The notes beneath the pieces are model-generated. The model made no database searches. It was not told the DNA's origin and worked only from the letters and a program-made list of their open reading frames with translations. A DNA stretch of 64,000 nucleotides from Melioribacter roseus. Its GTDB lineage: Bacteria; Bacteroidota; Ignavibacteria; Ignavibacteriales; Melioribacteraceae. Location of the stretch: NCBI GenBank assembly GCA_020724265.1, contig DYHH01000019.1, positions 1-64,000 on the forward strand, given 5' to 3'. This document shows positions 53,108 to 63,300 of the stretch, in pieces (position 1 is the first letter of the stretch; every line of letters begins with the position of its first letter). Both the position numbers and the translations under genes were made by a program.

Positions 53108-54649
53108 TTATAAATGATAGTCGAGAAGTAGATCGTTTACTTCTTTCACCGGAGTAAAAGTTTCTTTAGGTACTTCAACAAATATTGTAATCCAATCAGC
53201 CATTGCCCCATTCCATAGTCCCGGTAATTCAAGCGCTTTAAGTTCTCTTCCGCTATGGGATTTTATGGCAACAAACACAGCCGAGTTATCAACAAATTTG
53301 GTCAAGTCAAATTTATTACCTTTGAAATCTTTTAGACTGCATGCCAAATCAACCGGGTTAAAATGCGTTGAAGTTTTAAAAATTCTTTCTTGCCCGGAAT
53401 TGCTTCTATCTACTTGACCGCTTTCAATTATTTGTTTTGATAATGTCCCGTCATTTTTTTCAACCCAGAATGGACCACCGCCGGGATGACCTTCATTTAC
53501 TACAACTCCACAAACTCGAATCGGTCTATTTAGGAAACCTATTACCCTATTTTTATTCTGTTCAACCGAAAGATTCTCATCCCAAGTAAATTCATAACCC
53601 AGCTCTTGATTAATGAATTCAATAACTTCAGTCAAATATTTTTTACTAGCCCCGGCTTCTAATTTCACTAATAATTCATAAATCTTTTTTTGGATTTGAA
53701 TAAGAAGACCGCCTATTAATTTTTTATATTCAACCGTCAACGATAGATATTCTTGACGCTGAACATTATCAATATTTTTTATATAAACTAAATCGTGATT
53801 CAACTCGTTTAGGTTTTCTATTAATGCCCCGTGTCCGCCGGGACGGAAAAGAAGTATATCTTTTTCCCTAAAGAGATTATTTTCCATATCGAGAGCAATT
53901 GTATCGGTAGATTTTTTTTGATACGAGAATGAAATATTGAGTTCATATTCATTACCGTATTTTTTGACTAAGTAATTTTTTTCATCTTCAAAATTTTCTT
54001 TCATTTCTGGAGAAATGGTAAAATGAAGATTAACTTTTCTTTCGGAATTTGGAACATATTCTATTGCTTCAACTACATGCTCTTCAAATGAAGTTCTCTT
54101 TTCATTCTTGTATGAGTGAAATTTTATTAATGCCTTAGGAAGGTTCGAGTAATTCAATCCTTTTTTAGTTAATAGAAATTCTAAAATTGTTTTATAATTT
54201 TCTTCATTTTTAAGAGTGAAAATATCCAGACCATAATTTTGTATAACAGAACTTAAATCATCGTAAAAAGGAAATTTTTCCAATTGATCCAGGAAACGAG
54301 CTACATCTTTATTTTCATCAAGTTGAATGGACTCGGAATCCGAGTTCATAAAACTTTCGAGTTTCTTAAACATCCGCGACGCTGCCCCGGATGCCGGGAC
54401 AAATTTAATAACATCATTTGATTTACAATATTCCTCTTGGGTTTTAATTAATTCTTCTTTCCTACTTTTTTCGATTTTAATAATACCGTTATTTAGCACA
54501 CATGGTTTTCTTAGTTTAACAAAATTCGTCCCCTTTATTATCTGATCATATTGCCGTTTAATAAGGTTTAATTCAATTTCATTCTGTTCAATCAAAGCAA
54601 GATCTTTTTTGCTTAATTTCAATAAATCAATTATTTCATTTCTTTCCAT
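53108..54649 (-). CDS. DUF4301 family protein
   Basis: A 513-residue cytosolic protein. It carries blocks characteristic of DUF4301: KFVPASGAASRMFKKLE near residue 78, LLFRPGGHGALIENLNEL near 265 and VVNEGHPGGGPFWVEKND near 388. These glycine-rich loops recall nucleotidyltransferase-type folds, but no activity is known to me. The ATG at 54649 has a GAGGA site; the TTG four codons earlier is less likely. It is nine bases downstream of the CDF gene stop on the same strand, likely one transcript. Confidence 0.78.
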   Translation of the reverse strand: MERNEIIDLLKLSKKDLALIEQNEIELNLIKRQYDQIIKGTNFVKLRKPCVLNNGIIKIEKSRKEELIKTQEEYCKSNDVIKFVPASGAASRMFKKLESFMNSDSESIQLDENKDVARFLDQLEKFPFYDDLSSVIQNYGLDIFTLKNEENYKTILEFLLTKKGLNYSNLPKALIKFHSYKNEKRTSFEEHVVEAIEYVPNSERKVNLHFTISPEMKENFEDEKNYLVKKYGNEYELNISFSYQKKSTDTIALDMENNLFREKDILLFRPGGHGALIENLNELNHDLVYIKNIDNVQRQEYLSLTVEYKKLIGGLLIQIQKKIYELLVKLEAGASKKYLTEVIEFINQELGYEFTWDENLSVEQNKNRVIGFLNRPIRVCGVVVNEGHPGGGPFWVEKNDGTLSKQIIESGQVDRSNSGQERIFKTSTHFNPVDLACSLKDFKGNKFDLTKFVDNSAVFVAIKSHSGRELKALELPGLWNGAMADWITIFVEVPKETFTPVKEVNDLLLDYHL

Positions 54650-54657
54650 TTGTTTCC

Positions 54658-55557
54658 TCAAACATTATTATGTCCGTTCATGCTGCAATTATTACAATTT
54701 TCTGAAGTTTCTATTTGAATTGTGGCATGATCAATTTCATATTTTTGTTTTAATTCCCTGTTAATCATTTCAATAAAATTGTCCTCATAACTTGCATCAG
54801 GTTTGCACAAATGAACTGTAAGTGCAGTTTCGGTTGTGCTCATAGCCCAAATGTGAAGATCGTGAATGTTTTTAACACCGTCTAACTTTGATAAATAATT
54901 ACGCACCTCTTCAATGTTGATGTTCTTAGGAACAGCATCAAGAGATAAGTTTAAGGACTCCCTTAACAATCCCCAAGTGCCGAGAGTAATAATCAAAACA
55001 ATAACAAGACTGATTATGGGATCAATCCAATAATAGTTTGTATAACGTATAATTACGGCGGCAATAACTACCCCTAAAGAGACAGCGGCATCAGCAGCCA
55101 TGTGAAGAAAAGCTCCTTTAATATTCAGATCTCGTTTATGATCAGCAAAAAACAAGTAGGCTGTAAATGCATTAATCGCAACACCAATAAGAGCCACATA
55201 AATTATAATTTCACTTTCGATAACTTGCGGTTTTGTAAATCTCTTTATTGATTCAAAAGCAATTGCCCCAACGGCAATTAACAAAATTACAGCGTTTGTT
55301 AATGATGCCAGCACAGTTGATTTTCTAAATCCGTAAGTTCTTTTATCGGTAGGAGATTTGGAAGCAAGATAATGTGCACCCCAAGCCAAAACTAAACCGA
55401 GGACATCGCTAAGATTATGTCCGGCATCAGCAATTAATGCCATCGAATTGGCTATAATTCCGTATACAAATTCAACAACAATGTAAATCAGGTTAAGACT
55501 TATGCCGAGAGCAAAGGCTTTGTTATATGACGGTTTATGATTATGATCGTGTTCCAT
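54658..55557 (-). CDS. CDF-family cation efflux protein (zinc-type)
   Basis: A 299-residue cation diffusion facilitator with six helices and a C-terminal cytosolic domain. Transport-site residues lie in DAGHNLSDVLG (helix II, HxxxD) and HMAADAAVSLG (helix V, HxxxD), the pattern of Zn-type transporters of the CzcD/ZitB group. The N-terminus is His-rich (MEHDHNHKP) and the C-terminus has CNNCSMNGHN, which may bind metal. A short homologue lies 12 bases upstream on the same strand. Confidence 0.9.
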   Translation of the reverse strand: MEHDHNHKPSYNKAFALGISLNLIYIVVEFVYGIIANSMALIADAGHNLSDVLGLVLAWGAHYLASKSPTDKRTYGFRKSTVLASLTNAVILLIAVGAIAFESIKRFTKPQVIESEIIIYVALIGVAINAFTAYLFFADHKRDLNIKGAFLHMAADAAVSLGVVIAAVIIRYTNYYWIDPIISLVIVLIITLGTWGLLRESLNLSLDAVPKNINIEEVRNYLSKLDGVKNIHDLHIWAMSTTETALTVHLCKPDASYEDNFIEMINRELKQKYEIDHATIQIETSENCNNCSMNGHNNV

Positions 55558-55568
55558 ATTTCAATAAA

Positions 55569-56195
55569 TTAATTTTCACAAGAGCAGGCAAGGTTACCTG
55601 TTCTAACTTTTTCAAAAGCTTCTCTTCCTTCTTTGTAAGAAAAATAAGCAATTCCTAAAGAACCAAGTGCATCAATAAATCCCAGTTCAAAAATTTCATA
55701 CAATCCGCTGGAAGTCAAAAGTACAAACGATAAATAAAAACAAGTCTTAGTACAATTTGCATCGGCAATTAAAGCATCGGATTTTAATTCTTTTCCTACT
55801 TTCAATTTAGCATTCATTAAGTAATACATGGTTGCAATAGAGATCAGTGAAATTATTACTCCCGGTAAAGTAGTATCCGGTTTTACATCATTTACAATTA
55901 TCAAAACAGAACCGATCACCAATCCGACAGTAAGTATATAAAAAGCAGTACCGGTAATTCTGAGTGCAGTTTTCTCAAAATTTTCACGCAGAGAAATTTC
56001 TTTATAATTCATTCTGAAAATAAAATGTAAAATTCCAACACCGGAAATAACTTCTACAAAACTATCAACACCAAATCCGAAAAGTGCCAAAGTTTCATCT
56101 TCAGCACCAAATATTACGGAAACAAATCCTTCTATTACATTATATAGAACCGTTACAATTGCAAGGAATAAAGCACGGGAAAGTAATTTTTTCAT
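55569..56195 (-). CDS. Short CDF-type membrane protein without the cytosolic domain
   Basis: A 208-residue membrane protein with about six helices resembling the CDF transmembrane domain. Candidate metal ligands are in GFGVDSFVEVISG (D, E instead of HxxxD) and SDALIADANCTKTC (DxxxD followed by two cysteines); it ends LACSCEN. The usual cytosolic CDF domain is absent. It precedes and is close to a full-length CDF gene. The start could be ATG 56195 or GTG 56231; no strong ribosome-binding site decides. Substrate unknown. Confidence 0.7.
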   Translation of the reverse strand: MKKLLSRALFLAIVTVLYNVIEGFVSVIFGAEDETLALFGFGVDSFVEVISGVGILHFIFRMNYKEISLRENFEKTALRITGTAFYILTVGLVIGSVLIIVNDVKPDTTLPGVIISLISIATMYYLMNAKLKVGKELKSDALIADANCTKTCFYLSFVLLTSSGLYEIFELGFIDALGSLGIAYFSYKEGREAFEKVRTGNLACSCEN

Positions 56196-56376
56196 ATAAA
56201 AACTTTCTTCAGATTTTTTAAATAACTTCACTAATGGAAATATTTGGTTTTTAAATATATTAGTTATATGCGAGGACTACAATTTCTGATATAAATCATA
56301 GCGAATATGCTGTCAGTTAGTTAAATTAATTAGTAACAATGTTACAATTAAAAAATAGTTTTGATAGGGTACTAAG

Positions 56377-58074
56377 GTGAAAGCAAAAGGAATTATATCT
56401 TATGAAAGTGTAGATTCACATATCAATCCATTACGGATTTTATCTGCAATTTCAATTGTTGCCGGTGCCTGGTCTATGCTCTTCGAAATATATTTCTTCC
56501 AAGGATTTCAAATCGAGTTATACCTTGCAAGGGTTTCTTTTACTTTTCTTGCCGGAATTATATTCGGACTATCGTTCAAAAATCTAAGTAGAAAAATCTT
56601 AATAATATTAACACACTTATTGATTTTAGGTCTGATAGGTTCTTTTGTTTTTACCATTATAATGATTCCGTCTACTATTTACATCAACTCTCAAATACTT
56701 TCTTTATTGATATTTACATTTGCTATAATTTTCAGTTGGGAAGTAACTCAACAGATTTTAGTTGCCATCTATTATAATTTATTATTTGCAGCATCAATTT
56801 TTTATTCGGATAAAAATATTTTTCAACTTCCTAATATTTTATCGTTGGTGATTTTTGTCAGTTTTATAAGTTTACTTAGTGTTGCAGCAAGTGCGGTAAT
56901 ATATAAAAACCGAAAAAAATACATAGAGAAGACCAACGAAATTAATTTCTTGTTTGATAATGCTTCCGTAGGAATCTTGCGAATAGATGAAAGCGGAAAA
57001 ATTATTTCGGCAAATCGAAATTTTCTTAATCTTTTCGATATTGACGACACGGAACTTGAGCATAATTTATTTGACTACCTAGCCCCTTTGGAAAAAGAAA
57101 GAGAATTACTTAAAGAAAAAATTAATACAGGTAAATATGATCATCTTGAAGAAAGAATAGTTGATAAAAATGGTGAGGTTAAGCACCTAGAAATTACCGC
57201 TCAAAGAATTGAAGACACAAATACTCCGCGCACAATTCAATGCATTATTACAGACAAAACGAAAGAGAAGAAAGCCGAAAGAGAGAGAAATCTTGCTTTA
57301 GAAAAATTATTTGAAGAAGTACGCGAAAAAGAAATAATTGCACAGCAGGTTATTGAAGACAAAAATCAAAAAATTAAATTACTTGCAAAAATTAACCACG
57401 AAGTAAGAACACCGCTGAATGCAATTCTTGTTTATTTTGATATGATCGAAAGTGGTCAGATTAATTCCATTGAAGAGTTTCAAGAGTTTGCCAAAACAGT
57501 TAAGGTCAGCACGGAATCACTACTTCAAACGATAAATAACTTTTTGGATTTCGCTAAAATTGATGCCGGAAAAATCGAAATTGAAGAAGAAACATTCAAC
57601 CTAATGGATGAGATAAATTCCGTTATAAAACTGCTGAATTATTTGGCTGAAACAAGCGATAATAAAATAGTATTTAATTCGGGAATTGAAAGTGATTTTA
57701 ACATTATAATAGATAAACACAAATACAGGCAAATACTTATTAATTTGATTGGCAATGCTATAAAATTTACTAGGAATGGATTAATTACAGTTACTGTTAA
57801 TTATAAATCCGAATCGAATGAACGTGGTGTATTAACAACTGTAATTCAGGATACCGGTAGAGGAATTCCGCCTGATATGATTGACAAAATGTTTGAACCT
57901 TTCCACGGCGAAGGCAATAGAACAGGCACATATTCTTCCGGTTTGGGTTTAACAATTTGTAATGAATATGTAGATTTACTCAACGGAACTATTAATGCCC
58001 AAAGCGAATACGGTGTTGGTACAACCGTTACTTTTTCTATACCTTACAGAACAGCATTGATAACTCAATATTAA
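56377..58074 (+). CDS. Membrane sensor histidine kinase with PAS domain
   Basis: A 565-residue kinase. About six hydrophobic helices fill residues 15-175, an integral-membrane sensor of unknown ligand. A PAS domain follows at about 188-300 (LFDNASVGILRIDESGKII). A short coiled coil leads into HisKA with phospho-His 341 in INHEVRTPLNAI. The HATPase has NLIGNAIKFTRNG, DTGRGIP and YSSGLGLTIC. The start is GTG. There is no receiver domain and no adjacent response regulator, so it is an orphan here. Confidence 0.88.
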   Translation: MKAKGIISYESVDSHINPLRILSAISIVAGAWSMLFEIYFFQGFQIELYLARVSFTFLAGIIFGLSFKNLSRKILIILTHLLILGLIGSFVFTIIMIPSTIYINSQILSLLIFTFAIIFSWEVTQQILVAIYYNLLFAASIFYSDKNIFQLPNILSLVIFVSFISLLSVAASAVIYKNRKKYIEKTNEINFLFDNASVGILRIDESGKIISANRNFLNLFDIDDTELEHNLFDYLAPLEKERELLKEKINTGKYDHLEERIVDKNGEVKHLEITAQRIEDTNTPRTIQCIITDKTKEKKAERERNLALEKLFEEVREKEIIAQQVIEDKNQKIKLLAKINHEVRTPLNAILVYFDMIESGQINSIEEFQEFAKTVKVSTESLLQTINNFLDFAKIDAGKIEIEEETFNLMDEINSVIKLLNYLAETSDNKIVFNSGIESDFNIIIDKHKYRQILINLIGNAIKFTRNGLITVTVNYKSESNERGVLTTVIQDTGRGIPPDMIDKMFEPFHGEGNRTGTYSSGLGLTICNEYVDLLNGTINAQSEYGVGTTVTFSIPYRTALITQY

Positions 58075-58142
58075 ACCCCGCCTTTTAGCTTTAGTATAAT
58101 TTTGGTTCACTCATTATTAAATTTTATCTTAATGTAATAAAA

Positions 58143-59441
58143 ATGAAAACTCTAGAATCATACTGCACACAAATTATTGACGCCGCCATCGAATCAGTAA
58201 AACCTTCTGTTTTAATTCCAAAATCAGTCCGAATAAACGAGAACAAACTCTCCATTGCCGATTCGGTATTTGACTTATCGGCAATAAAAAGCATTTACAT
58301 TATCGGTGCAGGGAAAGCATCCGGTTTTATGGCTTATGAAATTGAAAAAATTCTCGGAAGCAAAATAACACAAGGTGTTGTTTCGGTTTATGATTCGGGA
58401 AATATTAAACTCAACAATATAAAATTAATTGAAGCCGGTCATCCTCTACCTAATGAAAATTCCTTAATTGCCGGAAAAGAAATTTTTGAACTTGTATCTT
58501 CGGCTGGAGAAGATGATTTGGTTATAACACTTATTTCCGGGGGTGGTTCTGCATTGATGGAATTGCTTCCGGAAAATTTTTCACTTGATGAATACAGAGA
58601 ATTAACAAATCTGATGCTAAGATCGGGTGCAGATATAAATGAAATCAATAGTATTCGTAAATCAATCTCGCAAATTAAAGGCGGAAAACTTGCCAATGCA
58701 ATCAGTCCGGCTACATCAATTACTTTAATTATTTCCGATGTTGTCGGTGATAACCTTGGATCAATTGCTTCGGGACCGACATTCATTAATGATAAAGAAA
58801 ATCGTGATGCAAGATCTGTACTTCACAAATATAATTTGTTTGATAAAATTCCTCATTCAATAAAGAAATATTTTAGGGAATTATACGATGATAATAAACT
58901 AAGTCACCAACAAATTGAGAACCAGTCTATTTTCATTATCGGAAATAATTTAACAGCCTTAAATGCGGCAAAAGAAAAAGCCGAATACCTCGGATTTGAT
59001 TCAAAAATTGTTAATGATAAGCTGGTTGGTGAAGCCCGTTCTGCGGGTATTGAAATTGCTATTCATCTAAAAAATAATTTGAATGTTGATAAACCCACAT
59101 GTTTAATTTTCGGTGGCGAAACAACCGTAACAATTAAAGGAAACGGTCTAGGCGGACGAAACCAGGAACTTGTTTTGGCTGCGCTCATTGAAATCAAAGA
59201 GTTAAACAAAAATTTTATAATTGCAAGTGTAGGTACCGATGGAAGAGACGGACCGACCGATGCAGCCGGTGCATTTATAAACCGGAAGTCATGGAATAAA
59301 GCAAACGAATTAAATCTTAACCCACAAAAGTTTTTGGAAGAAAATAACTCATATTATTTTTTTAAATCTTTAGACACACTAATTAAAACCGGTACAACCG
59401 GAACAAATGTTATGGATATTCAAGTTGGTTTGTTAATGTAA
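58143..59441 (+). CDS. Glycerate 2-kinase (MOFRL family)
   Basis: A 432-residue kinase of the DUF4147/MOFRL type. Blocks include IYIIGAGKASGFMAYEIEKI near residue 48, EAGHPLPNENS, TLISGGGSALMELLP, and in the MOFRL domain GGETTVTIKGNGLGGRNQEL with SVGTDGRDGPTDAAGAFI. Members phosphorylate D-glycerate at C2 in serine or sugar-acid metabolism. Length is typical. Upstream AAAAAT gives no clear ribosome-binding site, but the N-terminus fits the family. Confidence 0.9.
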   Translation: MKTLESYCTQIIDAAIESVKPSVLIPKSVRINENKLSIADSVFDLSAIKSIYIIGAGKASGFMAYEIEKILGSKITQGVVSVYDSGNIKLNNIKLIEAGHPLPNENSLIAGKEIFELVSSAGEDDLVITLISGGGSALMELLPENFSLDEYRELTNLMLRSGADINEINSIRKSISQIKGGKLANAISPATSITLIISDVVGDNLGSIASGPTFINDKENRDARSVLHKYNLFDKIPHSIKKYFRELYDDNKLSHQQIENQSIFIIGNNLTALNAAKEKAEYLGFDSKIVNDKLVGEARSAGIEIAIHLKNNLNVDKPTCLIFGGETTVTIKGNGLGGRNQELVLAALIEIKELNKNFIIASVGTDGRDGPTDAAGAFINRKSWNKANELNLNPQKFLEENNSYYFFKSLDTLIKTGTTGTNVMDIQVGLLM

Positions 59442-59449
59442 ACTGGGTA

Positions 59450-59532
59450 TAAAATCCCCGGGATTTGTCAGATAAAAATCATTAACACAAATTTTTGCTA
59501 ATCCATTTTAATTAAGAAAATCCCGGGGGATT
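59450..59532. repeat. Modular palindromic repeat, copy D (CCCCGGGATTT module only)
   Basis: CCCCGGGATTT at 59456-59466 and its complement at 59518-59528, separated by an AT-rich loop nearly identical to that in copy A (ATTAACA, TTTTT, ATCCATTTT, TTAAGAAAATCC). It lies in the 94-base gap between convergent glycerate kinase and crotonase genes, with T-runs outside the arm, and may double as a terminator. Confidence 0.75.
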
Positions 59533-59535
59533 TTT

Positions 59536-60312
59536 TTATTTAAACACGTAATTTGCTTCCAACTGAACATAATCTTCGAATTCTTTCATATTTCTGAATA
59601 TAAGTCCTTTCGTACTTCTGACTAAAGACTGGTTCATCTTTGCATATTCGGCCGCTTTCTTAATGCAATTTTCTTCAAAGTTTTCCGAAGGTAAAATTTC
59701 GTTAATTAGATTAAGGTTCTTTGCTTCAGAACTTGTAAGCACTCCCCCCTTCAACATAAATTCAACTGCTTGCTGGTGACTAATATATTTCGGTAAAAAG
59801 AAAGGAATAGCTCCGCTGGGATGTATTCCGTATTTGACATGAGAAAACAATACTTTAGCATCATCGCTTGCAAATCTAAAATCACCGGCTAAACTTATAC
59901 CGAAAAACGGTGTTACAATTTCTCCGTTAATAGTTGAGATAAATAGTTTTTTGAATCCCAAAATTTTTCTAATAACATTAACAAGCATATTAATTTCAAT
60001 AGCTCTTAATTCCAGTTTTTCAAACCGAGTTATATACTTATCTTCATTGTCCGAAATATTTCTGCCGGCAACTTCGGATAAAAATTCTTCGAATGATTTT
60101 TCACCCATGCAGTTTCTTTCAGTTACACCAATTATACCGGTTATCGAATCTTCCTGTTCGATTGCATCAAACCAAGGAAGAATTTTGTTTGCTTGGTCCA
60201 AACTTGTTAAAGTGGTAAATGCATTACATGCTAATTTCAGAATTGCAAAGTCATTCTTTACATAACACTTAACACCGTTGGACTCAAATTCGATTCTAAC
60301 TTGCTTTTTCAT
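59536..60312 (-). CDS. Crotonase-fold (enoyl-CoA hydratase/isomerase) family protein
   Basis: A 258-residue crotonase-superfamily protein. The oxyanion and CoA-binding segment is ISTINGEIVTPFFGISLAGDFRFAS, divided here as INGEIVTPFFGISLAGDF near residue 128, with FSHVKYGIHPSGAIPFFLP following. The GG pair of typical hydratases is reduced to FFG, and the two catalytic Glu of enoyl-CoA hydratase are not evident, so it may have a different reaction. It is 33 bases upstream (in position) of the RND gene end on the same strand, downstream in transcription. Confidence 0.72.
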   Translation of the reverse strand: MKKQVRIEFESNGVKCYVKNDFAILKLACNAFTTLTSLDQANKILPWFDAIEQEDSITGIIGVTERNCMGEKSFEEFLSEVAGRNISDNEDKYITRFEKLELRAIEINMLVNVIRKILGFKKLFISTINGEIVTPFFGISLAGDFRFASDDAKVLFSHVKYGIHPSGAIPFFLPKYISHQQAVEFMLKGGVLTSSEAKNLNLINEILPSENFEENCIKKAAEYAKMNQSLVRSTKGLIFRNMKEFEDYVQLEANYVFK

Positions 60313-60345
60313 ATTACCTCCGGTTATTAACCGATAAATTTTATT

Positions 60346-63300
60346 CTATATCTTATCTTTTACTACTCCTTCAGTTTTTTTTCGCGAGGTTATAAAATAG
60401 AAAGATGGAATTACAAATAATGTTAAGAAAGTTGAAACAAACAAACCTCCAATACTAACAACACCAAGCGGAATACGCATTTCTTTACCTGCATCTCCGA
60501 TTCCCAATGCCATCGGAAGCATACCGAGAATAATTGCAATTGTCGACATCAAGATTGGTTTAAGTTTTGTAGGGCATGCTTGAATAAGTGCATCTTTAAC
60601 ACCAATTCCCTCTTCACGAACAAGTTGATTCGTGTAATCCAGCATTAATATAGCATTGTTAACAACGATACCAATCAGCATAATAAGCGCCATTAACGAT
60701 GTTATCGCAAAAGATATATTTAAATGGTAAAGTGAAGCGAAGACACCAATTAATGCCAACGGTATTGTAAGCAAAATAAAAAACGGCTGCAAGAAACTTT
60801 CCAAAATTGCTGCAAGCAGCATATAGGTAAGAAGTATCGCAAGTAAAAATGCAAACAGCATATCGGCAATCATTTCGTTCATCATTTTAACATTTCCGCC
60901 CCAACTAAATTTATAACCGGCAGGGAAATCCATATTGTTTAATCTGTTTTCAATTTCGGAGGTTACATCCCCTAAAGGAACATCCGGGCTTGGTGAACCG
61001 GTAAATTGAATTGTAGTATATTTATCTCGGTGAAGAATCTTTGTATAACCAACCGTAAAATCAACATCCGCTAATTGCGATATTCTATATACAATTCCTC
61101 TTTGAGTTACGATAGGAATGTTGCCGACTTTTTCCGGTGTGTCAACATTATTATCTGCAAGAGTTATGGTAATATCGTATTCTTCACCTTCTTCACGATA
61201 CTTTGTTGATTCCAATCCGGCAATTGCAGCACGAAGTGTAAATGCAAGTTCTTGAACTGTAACCCCGGCTTCAGCAAGTTTTTCCCTTTGAGGGAAGAGA
61301 GTTATTTCCGGTTTACCGGCACGTGAGCTGTTATCAAAGTTTATTAAACCTGGGATATCTTTGCATTCGGCAACAATTTTTTCTTTCAATTTTTCAAGAA
61401 CATCCAGATCCTGTCCTTGTAGATAAAACTGAATCGGAGCTCCCCCCATACCCATACCAGAACCATAATCAACAACAATATTTGCATTAGGTATATCGGA
61501 TAGACCATAAACAAAGCTTGAAATCATACCATCCAGACTTATATCTCGTTGATCTTCATTTACAAGTTGTACGTCCATACGAGCCATATTTGAACCGGTG
61601 TTAAGGTCGCTTATCTTTCCCAAGTCCGTTAGTATATGCTCAACTTCAGGATAGCGTTTTAATCTATTCTCAATTACCGAAAGAACATTTGCCGTTTCAG
61701 ATAAATTATAACCTTCGGGTAATTCAACCTCCACTTTAATTTTCCCGTCGTCTAAATTCGGCATAAACTCAAACCCGATATTCGGCATGTAAATAATTGT
61801 CGACAGAATGAATAAAATAAAAGCCGTTGCAATGACAGTAACCGAACGCATTTTATTTTTCAATACTTTGGAAAGAAGTCGTTGATAACCGTCATCCCAC
61901 GATTTAAAAAGTTTATTTAGCCAGTTACTAATTTTACCAACCGTTAGCTTTTGTGGTAAAATTAATGAAGCCAGCATAGGTGTTAGCGTAAAAGAAAAGA
62001 GTAGAGAAAACAATGTAGCAAAGCTTGCGGCAAGTGCAAGTTCTCTTAAAAATCTACCAACCATTGAAGACATATTAGCGATGGGAAGAAATACCACGAT
62101 GTTCGTCATTGTTGCAGCAAGAACTGCAACCATAACTTCGGTTGTACCAAAATATGACGCACGTTTATTATCCTTACCCATTTTCTTATGCCGGAACACG
62201 TTTTCAAGAACAACTACGGAATTTGCCACGAGTACTCCCACTGAAACAGACAGTCCCATCAGTGTCATCATGTTAAGAGTTAAACCGAAAGCCTGTAAAA
62301 GAAGGAAAGTAGAAATAATCGAAGTGGGCATTGAAAGCGCAACTATTATTGTAGAACGTATATCGGTAAGAAAAATAAAGAGAACAATTGATGTAAAAAT
62401 CACACCAAGTAAAATGTTGCTCATTGTATCATCAACAGTCGAACGGATAAAAACCGAATGATCGTTTACAATTTCCAAATTTGTACCGGCAGGAAGTGCA
62501 GCTTTTATTTCGGGCAGAGCAGATTTAACAAAATTCGCAACTTCAACAGCATTGCCTTCGGCACTTTTTACAATTCCGAGACGAACAACATTTTCATTTC
62601 TAAATTGTTTGTGGGCATCAAAGTAAATTGTTCTTTGCCGTATGTCTTTCCCGGAATCGGAAACAGCGGCAAATTGACGAAGTTTTTTATAACCGAAAGG
62701 CGTTGGTATCTGTAGTTCGCTGATTTCATCAAGACTTTCAAATTCACCATCCAACCTTACCGTAAATTCCTGATCATCGATTTGAAAATAACCGCCGGGC
62801 ATTTTCATATTATGAGCAGCCAAAATTTGAAGAAGCTGAGGCATCGAGATAAGATTTTGATAAATTTCTTTGTTATCCAAAACAATTCTTATTTCTCTTT
62901 CCTGTCCACCGGTTATATCAACTTTAGCTACGCCTTGAATTTGAGAGAATCGATCTTTCAAAGTTTTATCTGCAATATGATATAATTCACGCGGGTCAAC
63001 ATCACCGCTTAAGATCACATCAATGATAGGGAAAGCGCGTATATCAACTTTTTGAATTATCGGTTTCTCTGCTGCACCCGGAAGGTCGTTTAAGATTTGG
63101 TCAACTTTATCTTTCACCTCTTGATTGGCAACATCAACATTTTTTGCAAGGTTGAACTCAATTATAATAATCGACACACCGTCAAGCGAATAAGATTCCA
63201 TACTTTCAATTTGACTTACGGTAGAAATAACATCTTCAATTCTTTTAGTAACAAGAGTTTCAATTTCTTTTGGACCAGCGCCCGGATAAATAGTCTGTAC

